NCBI GenBank assembly: GCA_037178625.1
Contig: CM074128.1
Span: 1,364,001-1,428,000, forward strand
Direction of reading: 5' to 3'
DNA from: Skeletonema tropicum
Lineage: Eukaryota; Bacillariophyta; Thalassiosirophyceae; Thalassiosirales; Thalassiosiraceae
DNA length: 64,000 nt
Shown one piece after another: positions 31,328 through 42,890 of the stretch (its first letter is position 1; each line of letters begins with the position of its first letter). Under the pieces are notes generated by a model. The model saw only the letters and a list, made by a program, of their open reading frames with translations, made no database searches and was not told the origin of the DNA. The translations under genes and the position numbers were made by a program.

Positions 31328-32518
31328 ATGGGGGCACATAATCCCAAAGAGCTACTCGACAAGAAATGGCCGCTGATCGGCTTAATCAACGTCGCAACTT
31401 GTATCACCTTGTGCACTATATTTGTCAAAAACGCTGCTAATTCCTTCGCCGGAGATAATGACGGCAAGCGCGGTCGCTGGTATAATGCAGAAGGAGAATG
31501 GGATCCTGACTTCCAGCAGGAGGAGAGGGAAGCGTTCAAGATTGTACTCTGTCTTCTTGTTCTAATTGTAGGGTGTGTGTCGTTGATCATTCCTGCACTG
31601 TTGGTGTGGCATCCAACGAAAGGTTCTATTAGTCAGATGCCAGTCGGAACGCTTTCTGCTATACAATTCATGTTTGGGCAGATGTTATTCATTTCTTATT
31701 GGTATCTTATGGACTTTCAGAGAGACGAAGACGACGACAACAACAACAACAACAACAACAATCAAAAGGATGATGATAATTATGAGATGACTGAAGAAGA
31801 GCGATTGGCGTACTACCAAAAATATACGCGAAATTTTCTCGTCGTAATGGCATTATTGCATTCGATTACGTCAGTTTACTTATACGATTGGGGCAAGAAG
31901 CTTTCTGCAACGGCTGTGCCACTTACTCCGGAGATAACTGGTCGAATTGTAGTGTTTCAGGACGTTTGGAAGTTCGCTTCGTACCTGTCTCTCGGAGTCT
32001 TGTCCATGCAAACTTTGAGAATTTTCATATGGTTCTTTGGTGAGCGGGGTGAAAAGATGCGTGAAGAGGGTCTCATTGTCAACACTTTCATGGTGGCTCT
32101 TTGGTCGTTAATGCTGTCAGCAATCACATACTTTGCTGGTAAAAAGGCAATGGTCAAAAAAGAGTGGACAGATGCTATTGGCGTAGGTGCTCTAGGTGGA
32201 TGCTACATTGGGCTCGGGATGACTTTCTTCATGGTATTCATTCTTTACTGCTTTTCTTCATTGGATGACAAAATGGAGGAAGAAATGCCAATCTCTGTAT
32301 CTATTTCGGCTAGTGCATTCTTTCTATTCACGTTGAACATCTTTATGGGTTGGCTCACCTTGAAGTATGGCAATTCTATTCTTGCTCATATCTGTGAGAA
32401 CAAAGGCGAGGCTAGCTCTGACTACTACAAAATGGAGAAATCAAGCAAAACAAATGACCCAGCAAGTGACTACGTAAAGGATTTTAACGACGAAGGTGGA
32501 AACTTAAACTGGTGCTAA
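31328..32518 (+). CDS. Eight-helix membrane protein, unknown family
   Basis: The protein has 396 residues and starts at an ATG. About eight hydrophobic segments can be read: LIGLINVATCITLCTIFV, FKIVLCLLVLIVGCVSLII, IQFMFGQMLFISYWYLM, FLVVMALLHSITSVYLY, YLSLGVLSMQTLRIFIWFF, VNTFMVALWSLMLSAITYF, IGLGMTFFMVFILYCF and SASAFFLFTLNIFMGWL. A polar loop between the third and fourth has an Asp run followed by nine Asn, encoded by a CAA/AAC microsatellite near 31737-31763. There is no cleavable signal peptide. I do not recognise the family. It could be a channel, transporter or MARVEL-like tetraspan duplication, with no motif to decide. The satellite array begins 120 bp after its stop. Confidence 0.8.
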   Translation: MGAHNPKELLDKKWPLIGLINVATCITLCTIFVKNAANSFAGDNDGKRGRWYNAEGEWDPDFQQEEREAFKIVLCLLVLIVGCVSLIIPALLVWHPTKGSISQMPVGTLSAIQFMFGQMLFISYWYLMDFQRDEDDDNNNNNNNNQKDDDNYEMTEEERLAYYQKYTRNFLVVMALLHSITSVYLYDWGKKLSATAVPLTPEITGRIVVFQDVWKFASYLSLGVLSMQTLRIFIWFFGERGEKMREEGLIVNTFMVALWSLMLSAITYFAGKKAMVKKEWTDAIGVGALGGCYIGLGMTFFMVFILYCFSSLDDKMEEEMPISVSISASAFFLFTLNIFMGWLTLKYGNSILAHICENKGEASSDYYKMEKSSKTNDPASDYVKDFNDEGGNLNWC

Positions 32519-35500
32519 CTTTGTACCCAGAAAATGACAAGCGACAAGCATATGTAAATACATCAGAAGAAAATAATACTAAATGTGTCATCAGAGCAAA
32601 CAATGATCTAGAGAGAAAAAGAAAATGGAAGTTTGCTCAGATAGCTTACGTGAAGCGCAATCACCAGCGTCGAAGCTGATCTGAGAGGTCTCATATCAGA
32701 TGGCTAGCAGTACCACATCTGATATCAATCATCGTCGATATGCGCATGTGCCACATCTAGTGGCCCTTATCCAAGCTTCTTACGTTTAGTAAGAGCTAGA
32801 TTTAAACCCGTCCAGTCACGAATACGCGTGACTCACTCGTCTTTTTAGAATTTACGGAAAACAATATAAGCTTTCTTATTGGCGAGAAAACAAGCAGCCT
32901 GCTTCGCCTTTGGCATCATGGCAAAATTGGCGCTTCTCCTGCATCTTTTGCCGACAGCTGCGCCTTTCTCGTGCACCTCCCCAGGGCTACCCCCAAGGCT
33001 GTCAACGAGAAGATCTCTCTCTCTAGAGAGAGTCAAAGGTCAAAGGCTCCCCAGGGATTGTGGTGATGGACAGACGACTGAAGACGGTGTGAATCTTCCT
33101 CTTTTCTCATTCCTTTTGTGATTCGCGAGTGTAAGGAGACGAGCAAGAACCTAGCCAGTCCATGACTTGATGCTTGCAAAAAGAAATAACCTAAAGACCC
33201 ACACACACATCTAGTCAGTATCTGAGTTTTAAGGACGGCTATCCAGGGATGCTTGCCATCTCCATGCACCTCATTTAGCCCAATCGTATCTAGCGTCGTC
33301 ATGATGCGAATGAGCAGCTTCTAGTGGCCCATTATACTGAGTAGCGATACTAAATAAACTCATTAGTACTGCTCAGACGGGTTGCTCATGTACAAGCAAT
33401 GCGGCAGCCTCGTAGCTAATCTGAGAGGTCCAGTGCGAGCTAGCCAGCAGCACCTCATTTAGCAGAATTGTATCTAGCGTCGTTATAACGCGCATGAGCA
33501 GCTTCTAGTGGCCCATTATACTCGGTGGTGACACTATATATATATAAGCTAAATAGTAATGCTCAGACGGATTGCTCATGTAGATAGAAGCGATGCGACA
33601 CCCTCGTAGCTGATCTGAGAGGTCCAGTGCGAGCTAGCCAGCAGCACCTCATTTAGCAGAATTGTATCTAGCGTCGTCATAATGCGCATGAGCAGCTTCT
33701 AGTGGCCCATAAAACTCGGTGGCGATACTAAAAATTCATAAGTACTGCTCAGACAAGTTGCTGATGAACAAGAGATGTTGCAGCCTCGTAGATGATCTGA
33801 GAGGTCCCATTGGGGCTGGCCAGCAGCACATAATTTAGACCTATCGTATCTAGCGTCGATATCATGCACATGAGCAGCTTCTAGTGGTCCATTATGATCG
33901 GTGGCAATAATATATATGAAAATTATCACTGCTCAGACGGATTGCGTCCGTGGAGGCGATGCTACGACCTCGTAGCTGATCTGAGAGGTCCAATTTCATG
34001 ATGACCGGCAACAAGGACATAATCATATCAATCATACCATCGATATATGCATGAGCAGCTTTTTAGGGGCCCATTAAAGTTATTGGCGATACTAAACAAG
34101 CGCATTAGTACTGCACACACGGATAGCTTACGTAGAAGAGATAGTACGACCTCGTAGCTAATCTGAGAGGTCCAATTTGTAACTGCCTGGAAGCACTACA
34201 ATCACCCAAATCGTATCTCTCGTCGTGACTATGCGCATGAGCAGCTTCTAGTGGCCCATTATACTTCGGCCTAATACTTACTAACTTCATTTGCACTGCA
34301 CAGACGGATTGCTTACGTAGAAGCGATGCTACGACCTCGTAGCTGATCTGAGAGGTCCAATTGGGGCCGGCCGGCAGCACTGCAATCACCCAAATCGTAT
34401 CTCTCGTCGCAACTATGCGCATGAGCAGCTTCTAGTGGCCCATTATACTTCGGCCTAATACGTAAGAACTTCATTTGCACTGCTCAGACGGATAGCTTAC
34501 GTAGAAGCGATGCTACGACCTCGTAGCTGATCTGAGAGGTCCAATTGGGGCCGGCCGGCAGCACTACAATCACCCAAATCGTATCTTTCGTTGTGACTAT
34601 GCGCATGAGCAGCTTCTAGTGGCCCATTATACTTCGGTCTAATACGTAAGAACTTCATTTGCACTGCTTAGACGTATAGCTTACGTAGAAGCGATGCTAC
34701 GACCTCGTAGCTGATCTGAGAGGTCCATTGTGAGCTTGCCGGCAGAACTACAATCACCCAAATCGAATCTCTCGTCGTGACTATGCACATGAGCAGCTTC
34801 TATCTAGTGGCCCATTATACTTCGGCCTAATACTTACTAACTTCATTTGCACTGCTCAGACGGATAGCTTACGTAGAAGCGATGCTACGACCTCGTAGCT
34901 GATCTGAGAGGTCCAATTGGGGCCGGCCGGCAGCACTACAATCACCCAAATCGTATCTCTCGTCGTGACTATGCGCATGAGCAGCTTCTAGTGGCCCATT
35001 ATACATCGGCCTAGTACGTAAGAACTTCATTTGCACTGCACAGACGAATAGCTTACGTAGAAGCGATGCTACGACCTCGTATCTGATCTTAGAGGTCCAT
35101 TGTGAGCTTGCCGGCAGAACTACAATCACCCAAATCGTATCTCTCGTCGTGACTATGCGCATGAGCAGCTTCTATCTAGTGGCCCATTATACTTCGGCCT
35201 AATACGTAAGAACTTTATTTGCACTGCTCAGACGGATAGCTTACGTAGAAGCGATGCTACGACCTAGTAGCTGATCTGAGAGGTCCAATTGGGGCCGGCC
35301 GGAAGCACTACAATCACCCAAATCGAATTTCTCGTCGCAACTATGCGCATGAGCAGCTTTTAGTGGCCCATTATACTTCGGCCTAATACTTACTAACTTC
35401 ATTTGCACTGCACAGACGGATTCCTTACGTAGAAGCGATGCTACGACCTCGTAGCTGATCTGAGAGGTCCAATTGGGGCCGGCCGGCAGAACTACAATCA

Positions 35501-35600
35501 CCCAAATCGAATTTCTCGTCGCAACTATGCGCATGAGCAGCTTCTAGTGGCCCATTACGCTTCGGCCTAATACTTACTAACTTCATTTGCACTGCTCAGA

Positions 35601-35756
35601 CAAAGCCTCTTTGCTAATTCCGGGGTGATGGAAAATCTGTTGGTTATTTGCTTAATTACACTCGAAGGGTAGTAACTTGTGACATTGCTCTAGATAATTG
35701 TAGATAATTTCGCCCCTGGAGGGCCAACCATGACGTACTTTAAGATTTCCGTTAAT
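35601..35756. repeat. 156-bp non-satellite insert in array, copy 1
   Basis: The monomer that should start CGGATAGCTTACG at 35601 begins with unrelated text (CAAAGCCTCTTTGCTAATTC...). Satellite sequence resumes at AGCTTACG (35762). An identical-looking copy lies at 36869. No inverted ends or target duplication were found, so its origin is unknown. Confidence 0.85.
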
Positions 35757-36868
35757 TTTTTAGCTTACGTAGAAGCGATGCTACGACCTCGTAGCTGATC
35801 TGAGAGGTCCAATTGGGGCCGGCCGGCAGCACTACAATCACCCAAATCGAATCTCTCGACGCAACTATGCGCATGAGCAGCATCTAGTGGCCCATTACAC
35901 TTCGGCCTAATACTTACTAACTTCATTTGCACTGCACAGACGGATAGCTTACGTAGAAGCGATGCTACGACGTCGTAGCTGATCTGAGAGGTCCATTGTG
36001 AGCTTGCCGGCAGAACTACAATCACCCAAATCGTATCTCTCGTCGTGACTATGCGCATGAACAGCTTCTATCTAGTGGCCCATTATACTTCGGCCTAATA
36101 CTTAAGAACTTCATTTGCACTGCACAGACGGATTGCTTACGTAGAAGCGATGCTACGACCTCGTAGCTGATCTGAGAGGTCCAATTGGGGCCGGCCGGCA
36201 GCACTACAATCACCCAAATCGTATCTCTCGTCGTGACTATGCGCATGAGCAGCTTCTAGTGGCCCATTATACATCGGCCTAGTACGTAAGAACTTCATTT
36301 GCACTGCACAGACGAATAGCTTACGAAAAAGCGATGCTACGACCTCGTATCTGATCTTAGAGGTCCATTGTGAGCTTGCCGGCAGAACTACAATCACCCA
36401 AATCGTATCTCTCGTCGTGACTATGCGCATGAGCAGCTTCTATCTAGTGGCCCATTATACTTCGGCCTAATACGTAAGAACTTTATTTGCACTGCTCAGA
36501 CGGATAGCTTACGTAGAAGCGATGCTACGACCTCGTAGCTAATCTGAGAGGTCCAATTGGGGCCGGCCGGAAGCACTACAATCACCCAAATCGAATTTCT
36601 CGTCGCAACTATGCGCATGAGCAGCTTTTAGTGGCCCATTATACTTCGGCCTAATACTTACTAACTTCATTTGCACTGCACAGACGGATTCCTTACGTAG
36701 AAGCGATGCTACGACCTCGTAGCTGATCTGAGAGGTCCAATTGGGGCCGGCCGGCAGCACTACAATCACCCAAATCGAATTTCTCGTCGCAACTATGCGC
36801 ATGAGCAGCTTCTAGTGGCCCATTACGCTTCGGCCTAATACTTACTAACTTCATTTGCACTGCTCAGA

Positions 36869-37024
36869 CAAAGCCTCTTTGCTAATTCCGGGGTGATGGA
36901 AAATCTGTTGGTTATTTGCTTAATTACACTCGAAGGGTAGTAACTTGTGACATTGCTCTAGATAATTGTAGATAATTTCGCCCCTGGAGGGCCAACCATG
37001 ACGTACTTTAAGATTTCCGTTAAT
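36869..37024. repeat. 156-bp non-satellite insert in array, copy 2
   Basis: This is the same insert as at 35601, in the same phase of the monomer, exactly 1,268 bp further on. The surrounding monomers also match in order. The pair therefore arose by duplicating a block of six monomers plus the insert, after the insertion. It is a 1,268-bp higher-order repeat. Confidence 0.85.
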
Positions 37025-38798
37025 TTTTTAGCTTACGTAGAAGCGATGCTACGACCTCGTAGCTGATCTGAGAGGTCCAATTGGGGCCGGCCGGCAGCAC
37101 TACAATCACCCAAATCGTATCTCTCGTCGCAACTATGCGCATGAGCAGCTTCTAGTGGCCCATTACACTTCGGCCTAATACTTACTAACTTCATTTGCAC
37201 TGCACAGACGGATAGCTTACGTAGAAGCGATGCTACGACGTCGTAGCTGATCTGAGAGGTCCATTGTGAGCTTGCCGGCAGAACTACAATCACCCAAATC
37301 GTATCTCTCGTCGTGACTATGCGCATGAGCAGCTTCTATCTAGTGGCCCATTATACTTCGGCCTAATACTTACTAAATTCATTTGCACTGCTCAGACGGA
37401 TAGCTTACGTAGAAGCGATGCTACGACCTCGTAGCTGATCTGAGAGGTCCAATTGGGGCCGGCCGGCAGCACTACAATCACCCAAATCGTATCTCTCGTC
37501 GTGACTATGCGCATGAGCAGCTTCTAGTGGCCCATTACACTTCGGTCTAATACGTAAGAACTTCATTTGCACTACACAGACGGATAGCTTACGTAGAAGC
37601 GATGCTACGACGTCGTAGCTGATCTTAGAGGTCCATTGTGAGCTGGCCGGCAGAACTACAATCACCCAAATCGTATCTCTCGTCGTGACTATGCGCATGA
37701 GCAGCTTCTATCTAGTGGCCCATTATACTTTGGCCTAATACTTACTAACTTCATTTGCACTGCACAGACGGATAGCTTACGTAGAAGCGATGCTACGACC
37801 TAGTAGCTGATCTGAGAGGTCCAATTGGGGCCGGCCGGCAGCACTACAATCACCCAAATCGTATCTCTCGTCGTGACTATGCGCATGAGCAGCTTCTAGT
37901 GGCCCATTATACTTCGGCCTAATGCTTACTAACTTCATTTGCACTGCTCAGACGGATAGCTTACGTAGAAGCGATGCTACGACCTCGTAACTGATCTGAG
38001 AGGTCCATTGTGAGCTGGCCGGCAGCACTACATTCACCCAAATCGTATCTCTCGTCGCAACTATGCGCATGAGCAGCTTCTATCTAGTGGCCCATTATAC
38101 TTCGGCCTAATACGTAAGAACTTCATTTGCACTGCTCAGACGGATAGCTTACGTAGAAGCGATGCTACGACCTCGTAGCTGATCTGAGAGGTCCAATTGG
38201 GGCCGGCCGGCAGCTCTACAATCACCCAAATCGTATCTTTCGTTGTGACTATGCGCATGAGCAGCTTCTATTTAGTGGCCCATTATACTTCGGCCTAATA
38301 CTTACTAACTTCATTTGCACTGCACAGACGGATAGCTTACGTAGAAGCGATGCTACGACCTCGTAGCTGATCGTAGAAAACCAGTCTGAGCTGTCTATCA
38401 GCACTACAATCACCCAAATCGTATCTCTCGTCGCAACTATGCGCATGAGCAGCTTCTAGTGGCCCATTATACTTCGGCCTAATACATACTAACTTCACTT
38501 GCACTGCACAGTCGGATATTGGGCATATAAAGAGGCGCTGAATAATTGTATTTCTCACTTTGAATTCATGTTACGACGTCGTAGATAGTCTGATGATATC
38601 CAATCTTACTCTTGCATTTCCTGCACCTTTCATTGACTGTACCTGTTTTTTCCCTCTCCTTTGTCATTCAATGAGCTTCTCTAATGCTTCTTTTATCTAA
38701 TGTTGACACGATAGATTAGAAGCACATTGATATTTGCCAGAGTTTTTTTTGGTAGAGGGCATTGGGATATTTCCTTGTGATTGTAAGGATGTTTTTCA

Positions 38799-40775
38799 TT
38801 ATAATGTTACTAATTCGTCGCTTTTCACAATCTGTTTCAATTCGGCAAACCTCTTCCTCATTTCCTCAAGTTTTGCGTTATGTTCCGGATTTGTGCTCTG
38901 AAAGAGATCATTCATTTCTCCAGGGTCTTCGATCAAATCGAATAGTTGCTCATAGTTAAAGTTTGGCCAATACATATACTTATAATCCTGCAAGAATATA
39001 TAACTAATGTGAGTATTTTCGAATGTAACTTCCGAAACGACATTTACCACTCTTAGATGACTTACCTTTCTCACCAGAGCTTCTGATGCAGGAACATAAT
39101 GCTTTGAACTTATAATAGGATGCTCGTAGAAGAATTCATTCCGCCAGTCCGTTCGTTCTGGGGAAAGGTACAGTTCTGACATATCTCTTCCGTGCATTTT
39201 ATCAGGGACAGGTATCCCCGCAGCCCGAAGAATTGTTGGTGCTAGGTCAATGTTTAATGTAAACTCATCGTTGGTTGTTCCCTTGACACTATCCGCCATT
39301 CGTGGGTCATGTATTATCAACGGTACCCTTATCGACTCTTGGTGAGGATACCACTTATCTGCCAGACCGTGCTCAGCGTGAAAGTTGCCATCTAAAAGAA
39401 TTGAGAGAGTTGTTAGAATGAAATACAAGAATGTCAAGCCCTCTACTCAGCCATCTCACTACTTACTATCCGTTGTAAAAATAATCACTGTATTATCCAG
39501 AGCATCTTGTTGTCGCAGTTCTTCAATTATAGCTCCACATGCCGCATCGACCTCTGTCGCCATACGATAATAGTTTTTCATCATAGTCTGATGCAACGTA
39601 TAGTTGGAATATCTTACTCCCCATCGCGTCCTTCCTTCATTCTTATCAGTAAAGAAATAGGGCATCTTCTCCCAAGCCTCTTGAGTAGCGGTTGGAGGAA
39701 TTGGGATAGTGTCGTCTTTGTACCACTCCATGCTGGACTCTTGTGGCATATATTGTCTTATATCTGAATCTTTTGCGTGCGTTGCAAAGAAAGCTACATT
39801 CAAAAAGAATGGCTTGTCCTTGGGTCGAGTTGCAAGAAATCGTAAAGCATCAGCCTCATTCTTCTCTGTTATATGCCACAGTTTCTTTCCTATCGTACGG
39901 TAATGCCAGCCGTCATCTTCGACATTGAAGTCTAAATTTTTATAAAACGGTAGATGTATTCCCCACTTCCCTGCATGTCCCACATAATATCCATTCTGTT
40001 TCAATAATTCATAGAAACTCAATTCACTCCAATTCTCTGGTACATAATCTAGCTGTCCCTTGGTCTTCGGAGAACCACTCCAACAACATGGCTTTGTGGT
40101 TTTATGTCTGCTCATGTATTGTCCAGTATACAATGTTGCTCTGCTGATCCAACACACACTCGTCGTGACGCAATTGTGCGTGAAACGTACACCATCAGCT
40201 GCTAATGCATCGAGTATTGGTGTTTTGAGAATGGTGTTCAGTGGTTTTGTTTGGTGGTATGAAGATAGTGTATGATGTGTCCAGTCATCTGCATACAGAA
40301 GCAGTATGTTCATTCCTGTTAGATCTTTGCTATCAACTTTTTGTTGTTTCTTCTCACCAGCAGGAGGTTGTGGAGGAGTCGAATCACCGGCTTGTTTTGG
40401 TTTCGTATCGCTTTGGTACAAGTTATTAAACTTTCCTTCCCATTCCTGGAACTTTTGATTCAATGAGTTGATCTTCTCTTCCATTTCACCTATTCTTAAT
40501 TCAGTATCTAAATTCGCTTTTGTTCTCTTTAGGGCATCAATTTCAGCCTCCATTTCCTTGATAGATTGTGATTTGCTCCCTCCATTCTTCCCAGATGATA
40601 AAGATGCAGTTTTTGACTGTTCCAGCATGCTCACAAATCCACTATTCACAACATTATTTGACAGCCGACCACCTCCTGTGACTGCATTGATGTTAACATA
40701 TACAAGAGAAACGAGGAGAATGAATGTAACTGTAAATAGGAGCATTCCTAAACTGCTGATCATCGTCGACGCCAT
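38799..40775 (-). CDS. Type II membrane sulfatase, three exons
   Basis: Exons are 40775-39467, 39391-39066 and 38987-38799, with introns of 75 bp (GTAAGT...TTTTAG) and 78 bp (GTAAGT...TTGCAG), giving 607 residues. I chose the ATG at 40775, which opens a signal anchor ([19 protein letters not shown]). A coiled coil (about residues 60-110) follows, then the alkaline-phosphatase-like sulfatase domain. [16 protein letters not shown] gives the metal-binding Asp pair. The active-site Cys, normally converted to formylglycine, lies in [18 protein letters not shown]; the usual C-x-P-S-R has Ile in place of Pro. Further motifs are [19 protein letters not shown] (across intron 1) and [10 protein letters not shown]. 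It probably removes or remodels sulfate on extracellular or Golgi polysaccharides. The second intron has a length divisible by three and no in-frame stop, so its retention would add 26 residues. Confidence 0.92.
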
Positions 40776-41198
40776 AGTTTTGTGCGTGTCTTTCGTAACA
40801 TCAAAACCCCCTGCAGACACCGAACGTAAAGAGAAACGACAATATTGGCACGTCTATGCGGGGTTGTATCTAATGCAGGTCCTTTTCATTGCTCGCTACT
40901 AGCTCACAAGACCATGCCATGCTACTACTTAACAAGCCTCTTTGTTGTATGTACTTCGTGCTTTTTGCTTCTTGCTTTTCATTTCATTTTTCAGCGAGGA
41001 GGGGCGAGGCTGGTTTTACAATACATCAGATGGCTGTCTTCATTTACGGATATCCATCTTAAGTATCCGGCAGTAGGATCTGGTTGGCATGCAGGCAACC
41101 GGAGCAGACAGCGACAGAGCAGCAATACTAGATACGAAACTTCAGGAGTATGTTCTTGTCTTAGCAATACATTAACATTTCTACAGATGCATACGAGG
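40776..41198. other. Intergenic, sulfatase promoter region
   Basis: This 423-bp spacer lies between two minus-strand genes. It should hold the 3' flank of the bestrophin gene and the promoter of the sulfatase. Nothing distinctive was seen. Confidence 0.45.
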
Positions 41199-42446
41199 TT
41201 ATACGCAAGAGGCTGGCTCAATATCTGGTTGCGAACCGCAAACAATACCATAAAACTGATCACGTACATCATTTTGCACAGCCGCTGCTAACTGTTGCAA
41301 TGGCAATAGTTGAAAGACATTTTCTATTTCCATCCCAACCTCATCTAACCCAACAAATACATATGCCGCCAGCGCTGTGGTGATTACAGTAGTAGATGAC
41401 GGCCCAATTGAAGATACGAGACTAACTGGCAATAGCAGTAACCAAAGCGACATGATTCGACTCAAGTGTCGAGTATACGTTGGTGGGATCGGTGAGCCGA
41501 ACAGCCGTTCGCAAATACCGACGGATGTTTCTATTTCTTTCAGGGCATCTTCAACAAAGTATAAATAAGGAGCTACTTGTGATGTCGATGATGACATGGC
41601 GAGACTGCATATCTGGCGTATTCTTGATAACATTGCAACACCATATTTTGTTGAATTTTGTCCTTCTATGAGCCACTGATACTCTCTTTGCTGAAGCATA
41701 AGCTTAAACACTTCCCGTTGACTGGCTTCATCTTCACCTCGAAACTGTGCTTTCAAGATCCATCCAATGATTGCAAGATATCTGACTGACAATATAGCAG
41801 CTTTTGGATTGATTGGATAAATACAGTTTGCTAGAATACTTGACAATCCTCGCGCATGGAGCACCAATGCGCCCCAAGCCTGTCTAGCTGCAAGTAGTCG
41901 TGCCACACTAGCATTGGCTCTCAGAGTCAGCAGCAATGCCAGTGGAGCTGACAGAAGTGACACTGTCGAGGATGTACCTGCCGCTGATATGATCTTAGTC
42001 GGTATAGGTCGATATTGAAAGTAATTTGCAAGTAGTGTAACCACCACACTCCAACATGTTGCCAAGCAGACCGTAGGCAATATCTTTCTTGCTGTTTTGC
42101 TTTTTGTCCACTTTCTTAAATGACGAAAGTAACGGCGATGGGGTGGATGTGAATGAATCTGCCATGTTTGTATTGTCCAGATCCTTGTATAGCTTGAGCC
42201 ATCAGATACAACAGATGGAAATGATATGTCTGATAATGGATCAGATGGTCGCAATTCTGTGAGGGCGTTGAAATCATCCTGCAGCTCATTCAATAATGGC
42301 AAATCAGATCTGACTTCATTACTATTCAAAGACAGAATCTCTTGCCGATTGCAAGCTCCAATCGGCGCCGACCTTTGTTGATGAGTCGGTGGAACAAATG
42401 CATGTGATTGATGCACTGCCAGCCAACACAAAATGACAAACCTCAT
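41199..42446 (-). CDS. Plastid-targeted bestrophin-type anion channel
   Basis: From the ATG at 42446 the protein has 415 residues. The frame is open further upstream, but this start gives a signal peptide (MRFVILCWLAVHQSHAFVPP) with an A-F junction, the hallmark of diatom plastid bipartite targeting. The bestrophin core has WTKSKTARKILPTVCLATCW, RANASVARLLAARQAWGALV, and the highly conserved FGSPIPPTYTRHLSR followed by hydrophobic helices. The end is GLDEVGMEIENVFQLLPLQQL. Plant members (BST/VCCN1) conduct chloride across thylakoids and adjust the proton motive force; algal ones have been linked to bicarbonate movement. Either role is possible here. It is divergent from MED4, 444 bp away. Confidence 0.88.
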   Translation of the reverse strand: MRFVILCWLAVHQSHAFVPPTHQQRSAPIGACNRQEILSLNSNEVRSDLPLLNELQDDFNALTELRPSDPLSDISFPSVVSDGSSYTRIWTIQTWQIHSHPPHRRYFRHLRKWTKSKTARKILPTVCLATCWSVVVTLLANYFQYRPIPTKIISAAGTSSTVSLLSAPLALLLTLRANASVARLLAARQAWGALVLHARGLSSILANCIYPINPKAAILSVRYLAIIGWILKAQFRGEDEASQREVFKLMLQQREYQWLIEGQNSTKYGVAMLSRIRQICSLAMSSSTSQVAPYLYFVEDALKEIETSVGICERLFGSPIPPTYTRHLSRIMSLWLLLLPVSLVSSIGPSSTTVITTALAAYVFVGLDEVGMEIENVFQLLPLQQLAAAVQNDVRDQFYGIVCGSQPDIEPASCV

Positions 42447-42890
42447 TGCAATTCCAGAGGAGAAGAAGATTGGCACATGTTTTGCTCCACTGTCCACCAC
42501 TTCATTATGCAAGCCCGGCTTCTTCATGAACTCTAATGCTATTGAGTTCCACACCACGCCAAGCAGGTGCCATTGGCAGAACGGAATTGGAGTGTGGAGT
42601 ACGAAGTGCGAAGTGCAAAAGCAAAGTGCGGAATGAAGCAAGCAACTCCGCGCGTTCCTTCCTTTCTCTCACTTTCCGCAAAAATGAAAAATCAGTTCCA
42701 GGAATAGAAATGAAGAAGCTGAAATGAAGGCATGAGCGGCGACGGCAGAGTGATAAAGATGCTATTGATAAATAGAAAATAGAGATTTGCAAGCTAGTAC
42801 TGATGTGCATAGAGGCATAGAGACCTCAAGCTTTAGAAACGATTTCAGTCTTTATTTGGCAGCAAGCAGCAAAAGAGAGCACAAGTAAAG
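42447..42890. promoter_or_regulatory. Divergent promoter region, bestrophin and MED4
   Basis: These 444 bp separate the two start codons and should contain both promoters. Short direct repeats of AAGTGCGAAGTGC-like text lie at about 42605-42630. No known site was recognised. Confidence 0.4.

Larger units (their letters stand above)
32636..38605. repeat. Satellite array, alternating 184-bp and 188-bp monomers
   Basis: About 27 head-to-tail monomers run from about 33330 to 38520. A single diverged unit lies at 32636-32800 and remnants at 33226-33330 and 38565-38605. Landmarks in nearly every unit are AGCTTACGTAGAAGCGATGC, CTGATCTGAGAGGTCC, ATGCGCATGAGCAGCTTCTA and CACTTCGGCCTAATAC-like text. 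Two monomer types often alternate. Type A (184 bp) has CCAATTGGGGCCGGCCGGCA and TTCTAGTGGCCC. Type B (188 bp) has CCATTGTGAGCTTGCCGGCA and TTCTATCTAGTGGCCC. The dimer is 372 bp, for example starts at 34861, 35045 and 35233. Left-edge units, 182-194 bp apart, are more diverged than central ones, as expected from homogenisation by unequal exchange. Similar minus-strand open frames of 97 codons recur only because 372 is divisible by three. Confidence 0.95.
32519..38798. other. Gene-free region dominated by satellite DNA
   Basis: Between the membrane-protein gene and the sulfatase 3' end there is no supported gene. Nearly all of it is the satellite array listed below. About 32800-33225 and 38610-38798 are non-repetitive and show nothing recognisable. 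Confidence 0.8.

Noticed and set aside
34105..38446. Repeated minus-strand open frames of about 97 codons beginning MRIVTTRDTIWVIVVLP
   Set aside because: They fall at multiples of the satellite dimer (372 bp, divisible by three), follow the repeat exactly and have no codon or domain signature. They are a by-product of the array.
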